Assembly: GCA_015657395.1 (NCBI GenBank) | Contig: JADLKI010000017.1 | Coordinates: 27,107 to 37,482 of the forward strand | DNA length: 10,376 nucleotides | Source: Spirochaetales bacterium | GTDB lineage: Bacteria; Spirochaetota; Spirochaetia; Treponematales; Rectinemataceae | Reading direction: 5' to 3' | Shown: in pieces, positions 6,093 to 10,376 of the stretch | Layout: every line of letters starts with the position of its first letter | How positions within the stretch are numbered: position 1 is the first letter of the stretch | The notes under the pieces: model-generated | What the model was told of the DNA's origin: nothing | Seen by the model: the letters and a program-made list of their open reading frames with translations, nothing else | Databases searched by the model: none | Made by a program: the position numbers and the translations under genes

Positions 6093-7127
6093 ATGAAACG
6101 AAGGCTTTTCTTGATGATTTCGCTCGTGATGGTTTTCGTGCTGGCGGTTCCCCTATTTGCACAGACATATAATCCGCTGAACTTCAAATCGAAAAAACCG
6201 ATGAACCAGTGGAAAATCGCATTGGTCCCGAAGGATGCGACGAATGCCTGGTTTGTCCGCATGGAAGTGGGTGTCAAGCAGTTCGCAAAGGACACTGGCA
6301 TCAATGCTTTCCAGAAAGGGCCGCCCAAGACCGACGCAGCCATGCAGGCCCAGGTCATCGAGGACCTCATTGCGCAAGGAGTCGACGCCATCTGCGTCGT
6401 GCCGGTCGATCCTGCGGCCCTCGAGCCAGTGCTCGGCATGGCCCTGTCCAAGGGCATCGTGGTCATCGACCATGAAGGCGCCTCCCAGGAGAACTGCCTC
6501 TACGACATCGAGGCCTTCAGCAACCAGGGTCTCGGTCAGACGATCATGGTGGAGCTCGCCAGGATGATGGGAGAAAAGGGCGTGTACACCACGATGGTCG
6601 GCAACGTCACCAACGCTTCGCACAACGAGTGGGCCGACGCCGGCGTCGCCTATGCGAAGGCGCATTATCCCAACATGACACTCCTCGCCGCCGAGCCGCG
6701 CGTCGAGATCATGGACAACCTCGACACCGCGTACGAGCGTGCCAAGGAACTGTTCAAGAAATACCCCAACCTCAAGGGCATCTTCGGCACCTCCTCGCTC
6801 TCTTCGCCGGGCGCCGCACGCGCCATCGAAGAACTCGGCCTCAAGGGCAAGGCGTTCGTGACCTCGGTCGGCCTGCCCAACGAGAACAAGGCCTATCTCA
6901 AAAACGGCACTCTCCAGTCTGTCCTCCTCTGGGATCCCAGGGACGCCGGCTATGCCCAGTTGGCGATGGCGGTGAAGATTCTTAAGGGAGAGAAAATCGA
7001 AAACGGCTGCAACCTCACTGCTCCGGGCTGGACCTCGATGCAGTTTGCGCCGGGCTCTACGAAAATTCTGCAAGGCAAAGGCTGGATAACGATTACGAAA
7101 GATAATGTTGATTCCTTTGGCTTCTGA
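6093..7127 (+). CDS. Periplasmic sugar-binding protein of a ribose/AI-2-type ABC importer
   Basis: The product has 344 residues. The signal peptide MKRRLFLMISLVMVFVLAVP ends LFA at residue 23, and no lipobox cysteine follows, so the protein is free in the periplasm. The mature part is a type 1 periplasmic binding fold: KIALVPKDATNAWF opening strand, the repeat-like AQVIEDLIAQGVDAICVVPVDPAALEPVL, GIVVIDHEG at the hinge and a second lobe with LKGIFGTSSLSSPGAARAI. The pattern is closest to LsrB/RhaS-like binding proteins for pentoses, 6-deoxyhexoses or AI-2, but the ligand cannot be told. It is the first gene of the operon, with a strong ribosome site. Codons over roughly 6230-6900 end in C far more often than in neighbouring genes, as expected for high expression. 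A strong stem-loop follows the stop. Confidence 0.93.
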   Translation: MKRRLFLMISLVMVFVLAVPLFAQTYNPLNFKSKKPMNQWKIALVPKDATNAWFVRMEVGVKQFAKDTGINAFQKGPPKTDAAMQAQVIEDLIAQGVDAICVVPVDPAALEPVLGMALSKGIVVIDHEGASQENCLYDIEAFSNQGLGQTIMVELARMMGEKGVYTTMVGNVTNASHNEWADAGVAYAKAHYPNMTLLAAEPRVEIMDNLDTAYERAKELFKKYPNLKGIFGTSSLSSPGAARAIEELGLKGKAFVTSVGLPNENKAYLKNGTLQSVLLWDPRDAGYAQLAMAVKILKGEKIENGCNLTAPGWTSMQFAPGSTKILQGKGWITITKDNVDSFGF

Positions 7128-7153
7128 TGTATCATTCGAGTATCTGAATAAAT

Positions 7154-7180
7154 GTGGGGGAGCTCTTTCTGCTCCCCCAC
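7154..7180 (+). terminator. Strong intercistronic stem-loop after the binding-protein gene
   Basis: A perfect 10-bp stem, gtgggggagc / gctcccccac, with a seven-base loop. What follows (gttcttactgg) is not a proper U-tract, so it is probably a partial terminator or an mRNA-stabilising hairpin. Either would give more binding protein than membrane components, a common arrangement in sugar ABC operons. It lies between the binding-protein stop and the ATPase ribosome site. Confidence 0.75.
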
Positions 7181-7205
7181 GTTCTTACTGGCCGGGGAGG
7201 TAGCA

Positions 7206-8699
7206 ATGACAGCCCCAATATTGAAAGTCGAAGGAATCACCAAATCGTTTGGCGGCGTGCAGGCGCTCAGGGGAGTGAGCCTCGAGATCGGTTCGGGCGA
7301 AATTCACTGCCTTGCCGGAGAGAATGGTTCCGGAAAATCAACTCTTATCAAGGTGATTTCGGGCGTCTACGAGCCCGATGCGGGAAGGATCGAGATAAAC
7401 GGACAGCATTTTTCCCACTTGAATCCCAAGGAAGCCATCGGCCTCGGAATTCAGGTCATCTATCAGGATTTCTCCGTGTTTCCCAATCTGACGGTTATGG
7501 AAAATCTCGCCCTGAACATGGAGCTCATGGATAACCGCAAGCTGATGAATTATCGCAGGGCGAGGGCCATCGCCTTCAATGCCATTTCCCAGATAGGCTT
7601 CGATGTCGACCTGGATGAACGGGTAGAAAATCTCACGGTGGCCGACAGACAGCTCATTGCGATCTGCCGTGCGCTCTTGCAGGAAGCCAAGCTCATCATA
7701 ATGGACGAGCCAACTTCCGCACTCACAAAAAAGGAAGTCAAGGCCCTGTTCGCGGTGATCAAGAGGCTCCAGGCCCGGGGCCTGTCAATTCTGTTCGTAT
7801 CGCACAAGCTCGACGAGGTCTTCGAAATTTCAGAGCGCTATACGATCCTGAGGAGCGGCGAGAATGTGGCGAGCGGAAACACGGAGGAACTTGACCGGAA
7901 GACTTTTGCGTTCCACATGACCGGGCGGGAATTCGCCGATGAGTACTATAAGCCTGCAGGCGTGAAAGGGAAGCCTGTTTTGTCCGTCAGGGGATTAACG
8001 CTCCGCGGCGCCTATTCCGATATCTCTTTCGATCTCGCCCCGGGTGAGATTCTCGGAATAACGGGCCTCCTCGGGTCGGGACGGACAGAATTGGCCGAAA
8101 CGCTGTTTGGAATTCTGCAGCCCGATTCCGGCGGGATCGAGATCGACGGCAGGGCGGTCAAGATCAGGAGCGTGAAATCTGCGATCCGCAGAGGGATTGG
8201 CTATCTTCCCTCGGATCGCCTGACTGAGGGACTCTTCCAGCCGCAGGCGGTGGACCGCAATCTTGTAATCACGACTCTCGACCGATTGAGCAGCCGCCTG
8301 GGTTTTCTCCGGCGCAAGGCGATAGCGGAGACTGCCATGCAGTGGATTGACAGGCTTTCAATCGCGGTCAGAAGTCCGACGCTTCCCGTCCGGACACTGT
8401 CGGGCGGCAATCAGCAAAAGGTCGTGCTGGCGAGGTGGCTTGCCAACGACCTCTCCATTCTCATACTCAATGGGCCCACGGTGGGGGTGGACATCGGTTC
8501 AAAGTATGATATTCACGCACTGATGCGCAAGCTTGCGGCGGACGGCCTGGCGATCATCATCATATCCGACGATCTGCCGGAGGTTCTGGCGTGTGCGAGC
8601 CGCATACTCGTCATGCGCGATGGAGTATTTGTCCGGGAACTCGATCCATCTGCGACAACCGAGTCGAAACTCAGCGAATTGTCGACAGGAATCGCTTAG
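7206..8699 (+). CDS. Sugar ABC transporter ATPase, two fused ABC domains (RbsA/MglA type)
   Basis: The product has 497 residues, normal for this family. The ATG at 7206 is chosen because GGGGAGG (7194-7200) precedes it and the protein starts as family members do; the frame is open 18 codons further up, but that stretch would encode the hairpin. Domain 1 is complete: Walker A GENGSGKST (38-46), Gln87, signature LTVADRQ (143-149), Walker B LIIMDEPT (163-170) and switch His200. Domain 2 is degenerate: the Walker A lysine is Arg293 (GLLGSGRT), signature LSGGNQQ (398-404) is intact, Walker B reads LNGPT (421-425) in place of LDEPT, and the switch His position is Asp455. Hydrolysis should occur only at the composite site formed with domain 1 residues. 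It energises sugar uptake with the two downstream permeases. Confidence 0.95.
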   Translation: MTAPILKVEGITKSFGGVQALRGVSLEIGSGEIHCLAGENGSGKSTLIKVISGVYEPDAGRIEINGQHFSHLNPKEAIGLGIQVIYQDFSVFPNLTVMENLALNMELMDNRKLMNYRRARAIAFNAISQIGFDVDLDERVENLTVADRQLIAICRALLQEAKLIIMDEPTSALTKKEVKALFAVIKRLQARGLSILFVSHKLDEVFEISERYTILRSGENVASGNTEELDRKTFAFHMTGREFADEYYKPAGVKGKPVLSVRGLTLRGAYSDISFDLAPGEILGITGLLGSGRTELAETLFGILQPDSGGIEIDGRAVKIRSVKSAIRRGIGYLPSDRLTEGLFQPQAVDRNLVITTLDRLSSRLGFLRRKAIAETAMQWIDRLSIAVRSPTLPVRTLSGGNQQKVVLARWLANDLSILILNGPTVGVDIGSKYDIHALMRKLAADGLAIIIISDDLPEVLACASRILVMRDGVFVRELDPSATTESKLSELSTGIA

Positions 8700-8712
8700 G
8701 GAGGTAGAGAAA

Positions 8713-9729
8713 GTGATTTCCATGGGACGGATGACAAAACGATCCGAGCCATACATTCTGGCGGCGATTGTCGTGCTCAGCCTGCTGATACAGGCGAGAT
8801 CGGGACAGTTCTTTTCGGGCAACAACCTGGTGGACCTGGCCCGGTCTCTGATTGTGCCGGCGCTGTTTTCCATAGGCTGCATGATGGTCATTGTTTCAGG
8901 GGGGATCGATGTCTCTTTCACCGCCATTGCTTCGCTCGCCATGTATGTTACGGACAGGCTTCTACTTGCCTCACAGTATTCGGGGAATGTCATTCTGGCC
9001 TATGCGATATCGGCAGGCCTGGGACTGCTGATGGGCGCTCTGAATGGCTTTCTGATAGGTTTTCTGAGGCTGCCGACGTTCGTAGTGACATTGGGCACAT
9101 CGAGCCTTTTCACCGGCCTCATGTTCGGGGCTTTTTCAGCGAGCGCCTCCGATGTTCCTCCTTCCATAGCAAGACATGGCAAAGAGATACTGTTCACGGC
9201 GACGAATCCGAAGCTGGGTCTCACTTCCAATATGCCGTCTCAGATATTGATCCTCATCGCCGTTTTACTCTTTGCATTCTTCTTGCTTCGCTACACAATG
9301 CTTGGCCGGGGCATCTATGCAGTCGGCGGGGACGAGACGGCGGCAGAGCGCGCAGGATTCAACGTTCGCGGCATCAAAATGTTTCTTTACTGTTTTGTCG
9401 GCGTCCTTGCGGGGATCACTGGTATTGCCCGTATCTCCATGATGTCGTATGCAGATCCTTCGACGATGCTGGGCATGGAGATGACGGTCATCGCCGCAGT
9501 CGTCTTGGGAGGGACACGGGTTACCGGCGGTGTAGGAACGCTGGTGGGCACCATCAGCGGCGTTGCTTTAATGACCATCCTTTCGAACAGTTTGATCCTC
9601 ATAGGAATACCGACATATTGGAGTCGAGTGTTTACTGGTGCCGTCATCATCGTAGGTACTGGCGTTACCGCACATCAGATACGTTCAACGAGGCGGCGCC
9701 ATACTCAGCCACAAAAGGCCACGGTCTAG
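8713..9729 (+). CDS. Sugar ABC transporter permease 1 (RbsC-type, BPD_transp_2)
   Basis: The product has 338 residues with about eight to ten hydrophobic segments in the inner membrane. Family marks are SGGIDVSFTAIASLA (62 onwards), the glycine-rich GFLRLPTFVVTLGTSSLFTG, and AVGGDETAAERAGFNVRG followed by VVLGGTRVTGGVGT near the C-terminus, the loop that contacts the ATPase. The start is taken as GTG 8713, eight bases after GGAGG (8700-8704); ATG codons at 8722 and 8731 are in frame but too far from that site. Only 13 bases separate it from the ATPase stop, so it is clearly in the same operon. It pairs with the next permease to form a heterodimeric channel. Confidence 0.93.
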   Translation: MISMGRMTKRSEPYILAAIVVLSLLIQARSGQFFSGNNLVDLARSLIVPALFSIGCMMVIVSGGIDVSFTAIASLAMYVTDRLLLASQYSGNVILAYAISAGLGLLMGALNGFLIGFLRLPTFVVTLGTSSLFTGLMFGAFSASASDVPPSIARHGKEILFTATNPKLGLTSNMPSQILILIAVLLFAFFLLRYTMLGRGIYAVGGDETAAERAGFNVRGIKMFLYCFVGVLAGITGIARISMMSYADPSTMLGMEMTVIAAVVLGGTRVTGGVGTLVGTISGVALMTILSNSLILIGIPTYWSRVFTGAVIIVGTGVTAHQIRSTRRRHTQPQKATV

Positions 9730-9738
9730 GAGACGTCC

Positions 9739-10376
9739 ATGACAGCTGACAAACCTGCAGATTCTGTTCGCAGAGCCCGTGGAGCGCATGACCCGAATCT
9801 CCTCCGGCTATTGGTGATGCTTGTTTTTGTTTTTCTGTTGATGACGGTGCTCCGTCCCCACCAGTTTGCAACGATGACCAATTTCAACTCGATGATGAGG
9901 CAGTTCCCCGAGTATGGCATAATGGCAATCGGCATAAGCCTGACAATGATCACGGGCGGGATCGACCTCGGCGTGGTGGGCACTGCAAATCTCTCCGCCA
10001 TCATCGCGGCTAAGTTCCTTATCGGGTCTGTGCCGCAGGGTTCAACGCCTGCTCAGGTCGTGCCGTACCTTATCATTGCGGTTTTGCTCTCTCTTTCGGT
10101 TGGGCTGGCCTGCGGAACCATCGCAGGGACCCTCATTTCGCATTTTAACATTCCGGCGATACTCGCCACCCTGGGAACCCAGCAGCTCTTCACGGGGATT
10201 GCAATCGGGATCACGAGCGGCCGGCCGCAGAGCCGTCTGCCATTGCTGTATTCGCGAATTGGTAATACAGAGTTCTTCAGGTTTGTGCCCCTTTCCTTTG
10301 TGATATTCTCGGCGGTGGCCGTGGGTATCGGACTCATGCTGTCGCGCACACGTTTCGGTACCTGTATGTACATGAT
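9739..10376 (+). CDS. Sugar ABC transporter permease 2 (RbsC-type), cut by window end
   Basis: An open frame of 212 codons from ATG 9739 runs off the right edge. AGGAG (9728-9732) overlaps the stop of permease 1 and lies six bases before the ATG. The protein starts with a charged ~20-residue tail, then a membrane segment (LLRLLVMLVFVFLLMTVL), then MITGGIDLGVVGTANLSAI (70 onwards), the counterpart of GGIDVS in permease 1. HFNIPAILATLGTQQLFTGI matches the conserved permease stretch. The C-terminal third, including the expected ATPase-contact loop, lies outside the window. Two different RbsC-type permeases in series mean the channel is a heterodimer, as in rhamnose- and AI-2-type importers. Confidence 0.92.
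   Translation, partial: MTADKPADSVRRARGAHDPNLLRLLVMLVFVFLLMTVLRPHQFATMTNFNSMMRQFPEYGIMAIGISLTMITGGIDLGVVGTANLSAIIAAKFLIGSVPQGSTPAQVVPYLIIAVLLSLSVGLACGTIAGTLISHFNIPAILATLGTQQLFTGIAIGITSGRPQSRLPLLYSRIGNTEFFRFVPLSFVIFSAVAVGIGLMLSRTRFGTCMYM

Noticed and set aside
6153..7073. 306-codon minus-strand ORF opposite the binding protein
   Set aside because: Long only because the gene has GC-rich, C-ending codons; the plus strand has signal peptide, ribosome site and promoter.

Overview
This window looks like ordinary bacterial chromosome with moderate GC, dense gene packing, Shine-Dalgarno starts and bacterial sigma-70-type promoters. The periplasmic sugar-binding protein has a signal peptide but no lipobox, which suggests a diderm (Gram-negative-type) bacterium. 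The mix of genes (a DUF4143 ATPase, YbaK, a ribose-type sugar ABC importer, and a LacI regulator with a TIM-barrel isomerase) would suit a spirochaete or similar heterotroph. No single gene proves the taxon, so this is a weak inference.

Left part (1-1800) is the unusual part. It opens with the last 19 codons of an unidentified gene. Next comes a broken duplicate of the 3' third of ybaK, whose intact copy lies about 3.4 kb to the right. Then there are three AT-rich 39-bp tandem repeats. Each carries a palindrome of about 20 bp, the centres are exactly 39 bp apart, and the last repeat contains a good -10 box. These repeats sit directly in front of a DUF4143-type AAA ATPase. Downstream of the ATPase, a 40-codon ORF ends in a tail (RGxGKTYxK) that matches the tail of the first gene fragment. 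The ATPase and its repeat array are therefore bracketed by two related gene ends, which points to past duplication and recombination.

Middle part (1800-3659) holds three rightward housekeeping-type genes: a NUDIX hydrolase of the ADP-ribose pyrophosphatase kind, a HAD phosphatase, and an intact YbaK-type aminoacyl-tRNA deacylase.

Right part (3714-10376) is a sugar uptake and catabolism locus. On the minus strand, a LacI-type regulator and a xylose-isomerase-like TIM-barrel protein overlap by ATGA. Across a 361-bp AT-rich divergent intergenic region lies a plus-strand ABC operon: periplasmic binding protein, a strong stem-loop, a double-domain ATPase, permease 1 and permease 2 (cut by the window end). 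The regulator probably senses the imported sugar or a derivative and controls one or both promoters through dyads in the intergenic region. The isomerase probably acts on the imported sugar. The substrate cannot be named from the sequence.
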